Origin: an uncultured Hyphomicrobiales bacterium
GTDB taxonomy: Bacteria > Pseudomonadota > Alphaproteobacteria > Rhizobiales > Beijerinckiaceae
NCBI GenBank assembly: GCA_903916165.1
Contig: CAIWVR010000317.1
Span: 1-5,341 of the forward strand
DNA: 5,341 bases
Direction: 5' to 3'
Positions 1 through 5,045 of this stretch are shown piece by piece (position 1 is the stretch's first letter; the number at the start of each line of letters is the position of its first letter). A program made the translations under genes and the position numbers. Below the pieces are notes generated by a model that saw only the letters and a program-made list of their open reading frames with translations, was not told the origin of the DNA and made no database searches.

Positions 1-2
1 AA

Positions 3-71
3 TTGGCGAAAGCGCAGGGGCTTGGATATGAAATTCCGACCTCGCTTTTTCTTCAAACCATTCGTAATTAA
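3..71 (+). CDS. Possible C-terminal end of an upstream gene (partial)
   Basis: A + strand frame open to the left window edge ends in TAA at 69-71 and reads LAKAQGLGYEIPTSLFLQTIRN. The composition is protein-like. The pattern of an Ala-rich helix, Gly, Pro-Thr and a final hydrophobic helix resembles the tail of NAD(P)-dependent reductases such as the ketopantoate reductase family, but 22 residues are too few to assign. If real, the gene ends 41 bases before the next start, a spacing that would allow co-transcription with the decarboxylase-family gene. A random open frame of this length is not rare, so confidence is low. Confidence 0.35.
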   Translation: MAKAQGLGYEIPTSLFLQTIRN

Positions 72-99
72 TCAGGCTAAGATTATCTCACACGGCATC

Positions 100-105
100 G
101 GGGAG
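100..105 (+). promoter_or_regulatory. Ribosome binding site for the decarboxylase-family gene
   Basis: GGGGAG ends seven bases before a GTG codon. It is the only good Shine-Dalgarno match here and decides the GTG start at 113 over the internal ATG eleven codons in. Confidence 0.6.
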
Positions 106-112
106 ATCATAA

Positions 113-1093
113 GTGAGCCAAAAAACAGAAATTACGATTGCGATGGACCGCTATGATCGGCATTTGCCATTTTTTGATGGTACAGTGAAGGCACCGGATG
201 GCTTCAGCTATCGCGCCTTGCAGGTTGGTCAGTCTGATCTTTTGCGCGATGGAACAGATCGACATGGTCAGATGATCCATAATCACGCCTTTGATGTGTC
301 TGAATTTTCCATGTCGACATTTTTGATGGCGATTGACCGCGGTCTGCCTTTGATCGGCATTCCGGTCTTTCCGCGTCGGCTTTTCTCGCAGAGTTGCATG
401 TTCGTTCGAGCCGACAGCGATATTGAACATCCGCGCGATCTTATTGGTCGACGCGTTGGCCTGTCCTCATTTCAGACCACGCTGTCGCTGCTGGCCAAGG
501 GCGATCTCAAATTCGAATATGGCGTTGAGTGGGAGAAGATCAAATGGCTGCTGACCACCGATGAAAAGGTCAAATTTGATCCAAAGCCCGGCGTGGTGAT
601 TGATCGCGCACCCAAGGGCACTGACCTCGGCCTGTTGCTGGGGCGAGGCGACATTGATGCCGTTTTCATGCCTCATCCGCCGCCGTCCATTATGAAAGGT
701 GATGTGCCCACACGCCGTCTGTTCAAGGATTCGCGCGCTGAGGAGCAACGCTATTTCAAAAAATATGGTTGGTGGCCAATCATGCATATTGTGGCAATGC
801 ATCCGGATTTAGCAACGCGCCATCCAAGTCTGCCGCAAGCTCTGATGGATATGTTTCATCAAGCGCATGAGATCAATCTGGATTATTACACAGATCCAAA
901 TTGGTCGCGCCTCCCCTGGATCCGCTATCTCTATGAGGATTCTGCTGCGGCTTTTGGTGATCCCTGGAACAATGGATTTCAGCGCAATCGCGCCAATCTG
1001 GAGAAATTCGTTCTTTATTCTCATGATCAGGGATTGATCAAGGAAAAGTATAATCCTGAAAGATTCTTCGTGCCTTCAACGCTGAATACCTGA
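113..1093 (+). CDS. 4,5-dihydroxyphthalate decarboxylase (Pht5) family protein
   Basis: This 326-residue protein starts at GTG with a good ribosome binding site and has the length usual for the Pht5 family. Characterised members decarboxylate 4,5-dihydroxyphthalate to protocatechuate; the fold is that of type 2 periplasmic binding proteins. Family-like blocks seen are FDVSEFSMSTFLMA (60-73), IPVFPRRLF (83-91), PRDLIGRRVG (107-116), EYGV (135-138), GRGDIDAVFMPHPP (177-190), RLF (202-204), PIMHIVAMHPD (222-232) and a C-terminal region with FGDPWNNG (281-288). There is no signal peptide, so the protein is probably a cytoplasmic enzyme rather than a solute receptor. No phthalate dioxygenase or dehydrogenase genes are visible, and many proteins with this annotation have untested substrates. 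The family is fairly sure; the phthalate substrate is not. Confidence 0.82.
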   Translation: MSQKTEITIAMDRYDRHLPFFDGTVKAPDGFSYRALQVGQSDLLRDGTDRHGQMIHNHAFDVSEFSMSTFLMAIDRGLPLIGIPVFPRRLFSQSCMFVRADSDIEHPRDLIGRRVGLSSFQTTLSLLAKGDLKFEYGVEWEKIKWLLTTDEKVKFDPKPGVVIDRAPKGTDLGLLLGRGDIDAVFMPHPPPSIMKGDVPTRRLFKDSRAEEQRYFKKYGWWPIMHIVAMHPDLATRHPSLPQALMDMFHQAHEINLDYYTDPNWSRLPWIRYLYEDSAAAFGDPWNNGFQRNRANLEKFVLYSHDQGLIKEKYNPERFFVPSTLNT

Positions 1094-1133
1094 TCCCATA
1101 AAACAAGAAGCAAAAGCCCCGGAAGAAAAATAC

Positions 1134-1167
1134 TCCTCATGGACCATGTCATGGGGATCAAATTTTT
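1134..1167 (+). terminator. Candidate Rho-independent terminator after the decarboxylase-family gene
   Basis: TCCTCATG (1134-1141) pairs with CATGGGGA (1150-1157): eight pairs including one G-T wobble, with an eight-base loop. A run of five T follows at 1163-1167. The five bases between stem and T-run, and the modest GC content of the stem, make it a weak terminator. Its position 40 bases after the stop codon fits. Confidence 0.4.
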
Positions 1168-1242
1168 CACCCGAGGATTATATTCTGGTGCACGTGTCCG
1201 GGCTCATGGGGTGATCCGGTGAGAAGGCGAGTTCATGACAGG

Positions 1243-1269
1243 CCGGGCCGGCCAAGGTCGCTGGCCCGG
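1243..1269. repeat. GC-rich inverted repeat
   Basis: CCGGGCC (1243-1249) pairs perfectly with GGCCCGG (1263-1269). The stem extends inward by a G-T wobble and two further pairs, giving a ten-pair stem with a seven-base loop. No T-run follows, so it is not a standard terminator. It could be a transcript-stabilising hairpin or part of a degraded mobile element; the sequence does not decide. Confidence 0.55.
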
Positions 1270-1406
1270 GGTTGCGCCGTGCTCATAGCCAGCTCATTCG
1301 AAGGGCAACTGGCACATAGCGATGGCCGAGGACGTTTTTGCAGCCGGGATAAGCCGAGATTCTTTTGGAACACACTATAAGCCTCAAGCGCCAGACGATC
1401 CGAAGA

Positions 1407-1423
1407 CGGTGCTTGCGGCACCG
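1407..1423. repeat. Short perfect inverted repeat before the TctC promoter
   Basis: CGGTGC (1407-1412) and GCACCG (1418-1423) form a perfect six-pair stem around the loop TTGCG. It lies 18 bases upstream of the TTGACA hexamer. It could be a hairpin or a protein-binding site; there is no independent support for a function. Confidence 0.4.
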
Positions 1424-1441
1424 CAGGGGGGCAGCTTAGGA

Positions 1442-1468
1442 TTGACATCTCGACAGGGTCGATATTCT
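1442..1468 (+). promoter_or_regulatory. Candidate promoter with embedded operator-like palindrome for the TctC gene
   Basis: A consensus -35 TTGACA (1442-1447) is followed after 15 bases by TATTCT (1463-1468), a four-of-six match to the -10 hexamer; the spacing is shorter than ideal. The sequence ATCTCGACAGGGTCGATAT (1447-1465) is a near-perfect palindrome, with seven of nine pairs matching and the core TCGAC/GTCGA. It fills the spacer and reaches the -10. A dimeric repressor bound there would block transcription, which suits substrate-controlled expression of a solute receptor. The leader to the ATG would be about 50 bases. Confidence 0.4.
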
Positions 1469-1507
1469 GCTCACGAAAGCCATCATACAAGAAATTTGAT
1501 ACCAAGC

Positions 1508-1516
1508 GAGAGAGGG
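1508..1516 (+). promoter_or_regulatory. Ribosome binding site for the TctC gene
   Basis: The purine stretch GAGAGAGGG ends seven bases before the ATG at 1524. It supports that start, which also gives an intact signal peptide. Confidence 0.6.
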
Positions 1517-1523
1517 TGAAAAT

Positions 1524-2564
1524 ATGAAGCGGATTTTATGCTCATTAATTCCTCTGCTGACGGTCATTTCAATTTTTCTGCACGGGTCCGGTGCCCTGGC
1601 TGATTCAGTTGCAGATTTTTACCATGGCAAACGGATTACAATGGGCGTTGGCTCGGAATCAGGCGGGGGATATGATGCCTATGCGCGTCTGCTGACGCGC
1701 CATATCGGGCAATATATTCCCGGCCATCCCAATTTTATTGTCCAGAACATGCCCGGCGGGGGCGGTCTTCGTGTGACCAACCATCTCTATAATATTGCCC
1801 CGAAAGACGGCACGGCAATGGCAACTGTGCAACGCGGAATACTCACGTCACCGCTTCTGGAAGAGCGTCAAAACCAGCTGCAATATGATCCGATGAAATT
1901 TAAGTGGATCGGCAGTCTGAATTCGGAAACAGGCCTCATTGTCGTTTGGCATACGGCACCTCACCAAACCATGGAGGACCTGCTGAAAATCGATCTTCTG
2001 GTTGGTAGTTCTGGTCCATCAACTGATTACCTGCCGCTGTTTCTCAACAACGTCGTTCGGACAAAGTTCAAGATTATTCCGGGCTATAAAAGTTCGACAG
2101 AGGCTTATCTCGCCATGGAGAGAGGTGAGCTCGAGGGGCGCGTGAGCACGGGATGGGCGGGTGACAAGGATATTCTCGATCCTTGGATGAAAGACAATAA
2201 AGTCAGATTTCTTGCGCAACTTGCCATGACAAAAAACCCAGATTTTCCGCATGTTCCCCTCATTCTCGACTATGTGCGGACGGCACAGGAACGTCAGGTT
2301 GCCGAATTGATCCTCTCGGCTCAGTCGTGGGGGAGGCCCTTTGTCATGCCGCCGGATGTGCCGAAGGACCGGGTGGATGCTGTACGCAAAGCTTTTGACG
2401 CCATGATCCATGACGCACAATTCCTGGCTGAAGCCAAAAAGTTGCGGATGGATCTTGATGTCCTGTCAGGGGCGGATATGGATGCGCTGTTGAAACGTGT
2501 TTACGCGAGCCCGGCCCATATTGTGGACGCTGCGCGGAGGTCCATATCAGAAAATCCGCGCTGA
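1524..2564 (+). CDS. TctC-family (Bug-type) periplasmic tricarboxylate/carboxylate-binding protein
   Basis: This 346-residue protein is a solute receptor of the tripartite tricarboxylate transporter (TTT) class, slightly longer than the usual 320-330. It begins with a signal peptide: MKR, a hydrophobic core at about 4-20, and an ALA motif at 24-26 with likely cleavage before Asp27. Mature-protein signatures are GGGYDAYARLL (47-57), PGHPNFIVQNMPGGGG (66-81), APKDGT (92-97) and a C-terminal lobe with PPDVPKDRVDAVRKAFDAM (276-294). Receptors of this class bind organic carboxylates in the periplasm and deliver them to the TctA/TctB membrane pair; neither is encoded here, so this is a stand-alone receptor, a common situation for Bug proteins. 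The substrate cannot be told from sequence; the neighbouring decarboxylase-family gene hints at an aromatic carboxylate. It converges on the hydrolase gene. Confidence 0.9.
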   Translation: MKRILCSLIPLLTVISIFLHGSGALADSVADFYHGKRITMGVGSESGGGYDAYARLLTRHIGQYIPGHPNFIVQNMPGGGGLRVTNHLYNIAPKDGTAMATVQRGILTSPLLEERQNQLQYDPMKFKWIGSLNSETGLIVVWHTAPHQTMEDLLKIDLLVGSSGPSTDYLPLFLNNVVRTKFKIIPGYKSSTEAYLAMERGELEGRVSTGWAGDKDILDPWMKDNKVRFLAQLAMTKNPDFPHVPLILDYVRTAQERQVAELILSAQSWGRPFVMPPDVPKDRVDAVRKAFDAMIHDAQFLAEAKKLRMDLDVLSGADMDALLKRVYASPAHIVDAARRSISENPR

Positions 2565-2569
2565 AAGTC

Positions 2570-3766
2570 CTAAAAGCGCTTGCCGAAATAGCCGCTCTTC
2601 AGGGCCCAGAGCCATAGATAGACGAGCTTTTCATTGTGCAACTCCATGAATCCGAAATGGCCATATCTGGGAATAAGAACAACGTGGTTTTGGCGGACGC
2701 CGGCTTTTCGATATCGCTGCGCCATATAGATTTCGCGCTTTTGTGAAACCTCTTGCCCCGCAACCCAATGTCCTTTGTCATTTTCGCCCACCAGGGCCAA
2801 GACTGAGATGCTGCGCAGCCAGGCGGGATCGGGATCAGCGAGATGACTGATAAATTCTTCCTTCGGTAGACCGGTGAGGGCTGGATATTGTTCCAGCATG
2901 GTCATAATTCCGCGATGCTGGTTATCACAGAGGGCTGTTTTGATTTGAGAGCGATGTGCTTCGGCAGCCCAGGCAAATAATTCCTCCGGACCGCCCCAAG
3001 GTGTCAGATCCGGCGGATCTTCATAACCGGCTTCGCGATAGGTGTGCGGTGACCGGCGCGACATATGGTCAAGTGGTAATTCGGTATATTTCTCAGCGCC
3101 AGTTTCCTCGCGCCACGCCTTTCTCCAGCCGTCTGGCCCGCCGGTCCCGAAATTGGTCAGGCCAATGACCCTCACATCTCTTGCAAATTGCGAAAGGCTC
3201 GCCGCCATTGGGCCGCCTGTCGAATGTCCCCATGCAAGAATGTCGCGTCCTGCCAGTTCTTGAGACACCAATTGGCCGGCACCCTGCAGGATTGTATTGA
3301 ACGTGCATTTCAAATTCCGGTCCAGAACCTCTTCTGGTGGCAAGTCCTGATCGAGAAGGTAGAGAGGCTGGCGCAGTATTATGGGCTTTTGCCAATGCCC
3401 GTTTGGTGGATAGTGACCGGGATAACTGATGGCAAGGACTTTGAAACCTTGTGCGGCAAGAATACGTGCCTGCCCCGGACGACCATCGGGTGTCAAATCA
3501 AAGACACTCTCGGAATCCGCACCGCCGTGGAAAAAAACGAAGGCGAGTTTGTCGTCAACTTCTTTCGCCGGCGTGTAAAGTGAGCCGTGAATGTCCCAGT
3601 CATAGCCGTTTCGTGAGAAGCGGGTGATGACTTCTTTCTGAGTGAAGCCAGTTTCTCCGAAAGCCGGATTGACCGAGAGCAGTTGATCCCAGTTCAGGCG
3701 CTGGAGGATTTCGGAACTCGCCAATCCGTCGAGCATTTTCTGGACACCGATGGAGGGATCACCCAT
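2570..3766 (-). CDS. Alpha/beta hydrolase (serine esterase/acyl hydrolase type)
   Basis: Likely a serine hydrolase of the alpha/beta fold, with no signal peptide and so probably cytoplasmic. Numbering from the furthest upstream ATG (3814, 414 residues), it shows an oxyanion-type HGG (96-98), the nucleophile elbow GHSTGG with Ser198, a candidate acid Asp346 in VGENDKG, and His386 in RYGHFGFMELHNEK. A cap region lies between the elbow and the acid. I chose the ATG at 3764-3766 (398 residues) because AGGA lies ten bases upstream. The ATG at 3814 has no Shine-Dalgarno, and its extra 16 codons are AT-rich and look like promoter and leader DNA. The stop is five bases from the convergent TctC stop, leaving no room for a dedicated terminator. 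The substrate is unknown; an ester or C-C hydrolase in aromatic acid breakdown is only a contextual guess. Confidence 0.85.
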   Translation of the reverse strand: MGDPSIGVQKMLDGLASSEILQRLNWDQLLSVNPAFGETGFTQKEVITRFSRNGYDWDIHGSLYTPAKEVDDKLAFVFFHGGADSESVFDLTPDGRPGQARILAAQGFKVLAISYPGHYPPNGHWQKPIILRQPLYLLDQDLPPEEVLDRNLKCTFNTILQGAGQLVSQELAGRDILAWGHSTGGPMAASLSQFARDVRVIGLTNFGTGGPDGWRKAWREETGAEKYTELPLDHMSRRSPHTYREAGYEDPPDLTPWGGPEELFAWAAEAHRSQIKTALCDNQHRGIMTMLEQYPALTGLPKEEFISHLADPDPAWLRSISVLALVGENDKGHWVAGQEVSQKREIYMAQRYRKAGVRQNHVVLIPRYGHFGFMELHNEKLVYLWLWALKSGYFGKRF

Positions 3767-3776
3767 AGCCGCACTT

Positions 3777-3780
3777 TCCT
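3777..3780 (-). promoter_or_regulatory. Ribosome binding site favouring the shorter hydrolase start
   Basis: Read on the - strand, AGGA (within AGGAAAG) lies ten bases upstream of the ATG at 3764-3766. No comparable purine stretch precedes the ATG at 3812-3814, so this site decides the start chosen for the hydrolase. Confidence 0.5.
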
Positions 3781-3799
3781 GTTTAACTTGTGTTTTTGG

Positions 3800-3827
3800 A
3801 ATATATAATTTCATAAATCATCGTCGA
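3800..3827 (-). promoter_or_regulatory. Candidate hydrolase promoter
   Basis: On the - strand, TCGACG (3822-3827, four of six matches to the -35 consensus) is followed after 16 bases by TATATT (3800-3805, five of six matches to the -10). Transcription would begin near 3790-3795 and give a short leader to the ATG at 3766. If this promoter is used, the ATG at 3814 cannot be translated from it. Confidence 0.35.
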
Positions 3828-3830
3828 TGA
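3818..3830. promoter_or_regulatory. Operator-like perfect palindrome
   Basis: TCATCGTCGATGA is a perfect palindrome around a central T, with six pairs on each side. It covers the candidate -35 of the hydrolase promoter. The one-base centre fits a dimeric DNA-binding protein better than an RNA hairpin. A second, imperfect dyad centred on AGCGCT (3830-3835) adjoins it. Confidence 0.4.
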
Positions 3831-3903
3831 GCGCTGATATGTCTAGTTCTTTTGTTGTATTCGAGTGAAATGGCGTTCTTCAAGATTGTTGCAGATGCTT
3901 GCG

Positions 3904-3918
3904 GAGCTGAGATAGCTC
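3904..3918. repeat. Short inverted repeat
   Basis: GAGCT (3904-3908) and AGCTC (3914-3918) pair perfectly around a five-base loop. It lies between the small ORF and the hydrolase promoter. No T-run follows on either strand, so it is not a normal terminator. Confidence 0.35.
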
Positions 3919-3947
3919 ATGTGGAGTTGCGCCTTTCGGACACCTCA

Positions 3948-4121
3948 TCATTGATCCGAACACTTGTGGCATTCGCCCTCCGCGTTCGCCCTCACCTCAT
4001 GTGGATCGCCCGACCTAAACGGCTCAGCCCCCCGCGCACCATCACGAATCGGCTTTCCCTCTCGCACGGGGGCGATGCGCCTGCCGCTTGTATCAAGCCT
4101 GAACTGTTCTCGACAGGCCAT
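3948..4121 (-). CDS. Small unrecognised ORF, 57 residues
   Basis: A - strand frame starts at ATG 4119-4121 (or the GTG just before it) and ends in TGA at 3948-3950. The product is basic and Arg/Gly-rich: it begins MACREQFRLDTSGRR, contains PVREGKPIRDGARGAEPF in the middle, and ends in EGECHKCSDQ with a CxxC pair. No family is recognised and there is no clear ribosome binding site. A perfect TATAAT lies about 16 bases upstream (4137-4142), so a transcript would be almost leaderless. Strong inverted repeats inside the frame (4027-4073 and 4086-4098) raise the alternative that this is a structured RNA or the remnant of a repeated element. It sits between the RraA-like and hydrolase genes, on their strand. 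Real coding status is uncertain. Confidence 0.3.
   Translation of the reverse strand: MACREQFRLDTSGRRIAPVREGKPIRDGARGAEPFRSGDPHEVRANAEGECHKCSDQ
4027..4073 (-). repeat. Long-range GC-rich inverted repeat inside the small ORF
   Basis: GCCCCC (4027-4032) pairs with GGGGGC (4068-4073). After one unpaired base the stem continues for four more positions (4034-4037 with 4064-4067). One of these is a C/A mismatch when read on + but a G-U wobble when read as RNA from -. The stem is therefore fully paired only in a - strand transcript. Confidence 0.45.
4086..4098. repeat. Perfect short hairpin
   Basis: GCTTG and CAAGC flank the three-base loop TAT, forming a perfect 13-base hairpin next to the GC-rich stem. 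Together they make this stretch look like structured RNA or element DNA. Confidence 0.45.
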
Positions 4122-4136
4122 CACCGTTCAAAGCGC

Positions 4137-4142
4137 ATTATA
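4137..4142 (-). promoter_or_regulatory. Perfect -10 hexamer upstream of the small ORF
   Basis: Read on the - strand this is TATAAT. No good -35 lies 16-18 bases upstream (hexamers such as AACGTC), so use as a promoter would need an activator. The nearby direct repeats could be the binding sites. Confidence 0.25.
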
Positions 4143-4144
4143 TA

Positions 4145-4185
4145 CGGTCAGTCTTGGGAGACGTTATTTGCTGGTCCGGTCAGTC
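4145..4185. repeat. Nine-base direct repeat pair
   Basis: CGGTCAGTC occurs at 4145-4153 and 4177-4185, 32 bases apart, close to three helical turns. The pair lies just downstream of the RraA-like stop codon and upstream of the TATAAT hexamer. It could be paired binding sites for one face of a regulator, or chance. Confidence 0.35.
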
Positions 4186-4190
4186 CGCGC

Positions 4191-4958
4191 TCACGGCAAG
4201 CTGGTCTTGGTGAGGAGTTTTGCAAGCGCGGCGTCCTGCTCCGCCAGAACCGCATCAATCTGTAATTTGCATCCATTGAGATCTGCTAGCTTCTCGCCGT
4301 TGCGCAGTCTCTGTGCGCGATCACGCGTCGGCTTTGCGGCCGCTGCCAGCAGAACGGCAGGAATTTCGTCCGGCCGTAAAACGCAGATGCCAGTTTCGTC
4401 AGCGATAATGGCATCGCCGGGGTTGACGGCGACGCCCCCGCAGGCAACTGGAATATTGATGGCGCCACCGATTCCGAGCAGTTTCGTCGTCAATGCTGCC
4501 GGTCCCCGACACCACACCGGTACCCCGTTTTCAATAATCTCGTCAAAATCGGTCGCGTAGCCATCGACAATAATGCCTGCGATTCCAGCGATACGTGCAG
4601 CAAGCGTGACCGTGCCCCCAAGACATGAATGGCGGTCATCGCCAAGTCTATCGATAACGAGAAAGTCACCTGGACGCACCATGCTCAAAACATACGGTAG
4701 GATTGCGGAATCGAAGGCTGGTATCGCCACCGTCACGGCCGTTCCAGCCGGAGCCCATGGGGCCGCGATCGAGGAAGAGGGAGCCAAAGCCGGCGTAAGA
4801 CAGATGCTGGCCCCGACTGAGCGTGTCACGCATTCCAGGAGCGGGCTGCAAATTTTCTTGTTGGCTGGTAATCCCGTGACCTGTACCTCGAAAAAAGGGC
4901 CATTCAGAAAATGGATTTTTTCATGATCTGCAGGGCTTGGAGAGGAGACAGGATCCAT
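4191..4958 (-). CDS. RraA-like family protein (HMG/CHA aldolase-like)
   Basis: This 255-residue protein belongs to the RraA / HMG-CHA aldolase superfamily, often annotated as dimethylmenaquinone methyltransferase-like. Some members cleave 4-hydroxy-4-methyl- or 4-carboxy-4-hydroxy-2-oxoadipate late in aromatic ring breakdown; E. coli RraA binds RNase E. Seen from the ATG at 4958: AGTAVTV (71-77), RPGDFLVIDRLGDDRHSCLGG (95-115), GIAGIIVDGYATDFDEI (125-141), PVWCRGPAALTTKLLG (147-162) and VNPGDAIIADETGICVLRP (178-196). The signature that usually reads DGxxRD reads DGYATD here: the Asp (137) is kept but the substrate-binding Arg is Thr136. The first 60 residues are less typical. The ATG was preferred to a TTG one codon earlier; neither has a Shine-Dalgarno. 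Family is fairly sure; activity is open, and classical aldolase activity is doubtful. Confidence 0.82.
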   Translation of the reverse strand: MDPVSSPSPADHEKIHFLNGPFFEVQVTGLPANKKICSPLLECVTRSVGASICLTPALAPSSSIAAPWAPAGTAVTVAIPAFDSAILPYVLSMVRPGDFLVIDRLGDDRHSCLGGTVTLAARIAGIAGIIVDGYATDFDEIIENGVPVWCRGPAALTTKLLGIGGAINIPVACGGVAVNPGDAIIADETGICVLRPDEIPAVLLAAAAKPTRDRAQRLRNGEKLADLNGCKLQIDAVLAEQDAALAKLLTKTSLP

Positions 4959-5045
4959 CAAAGCTTTGCAAGAACCCGGGCAGAAGTCGCGCTTTTTCCC
5001 ATGGAAGTTGACGATGGCTCAGGCATGGACGCGTCTGCCGGGACG
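4959..5045. other. Region upstream of the RraA-like gene, no gene supported
   Basis: No frame here has a ribosome binding site or recognisable motif. The - strand sequence before the RraA-like ATG shows neither a clear promoter nor a Shine-Dalgarno. It is bounded on the right by the stop codon (5046-5048) of the frame that carries the transposase remnant. Confidence 0.4.

Larger units (their letters stand above)
1094..1523. other. Intergenic stretch with hairpins and a promoter, no gene supported
   Basis: This 430-base gap holds a candidate terminator just after the decarboxylase-family gene, two GC-rich hairpins (1243-1269 and 1407-1423) and a promoter/palindrome before the TctC gene. Open frames exist on both strands (1322-1519 on +, 1233-1505 on -), but neither has a ribosome binding site, a recognisable motif or convincing composition. 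TCATGGGG followed by GATC occurs in near-identical form at 1149-1159 and 1204-1215. The gap makes it likely that the two flanking + strand genes are transcribed separately. Confidence 0.6.

Noticed and set aside
1233..1505. 90-codon - strand frame in the same gap
   Set aside because: It has no start signal, its composition looks like intergenic DNA, and it crosses both hairpins.
1322..1519. 65-codon + strand frame just before the TctC gene
   Set aside because: It has no ribosome binding site and no family resemblance, and it runs through the candidate promoter and palindrome; more likely chance.
2019..2420. 133-codon - strand frame inside the TctC gene
   Set aside because: It is a shadow of a well-supported TctC coding region.
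3042..3583. + strand frames inside the hydrolase gene
   Set aside because: They are antisense shadows; the catalytic motifs are on the - strand.
4027..4121. Group II intron or retron RNA
   Set aside because: The stems and the GAGAGGGAAAGCC-like text recall such RNAs, but I see no reverse transcriptase, no intron boundary motif and no domain V-like hairpin.
3852..4265. 137-codon + strand frame across the hydrolase-RraA gap
   Set aside because: It overlaps the RraA-like 3' end and the inverted repeats, with no recognisable domain or ribosome binding site.
3964..4560. 198-codon + strand frame opposite the RraA-like gene
   Set aside because: Much of it is the mirror of the RraA-like coding sequence, it is Ser/Arg/Pro-rich without motifs, and the - strand protein has clear family signatures.
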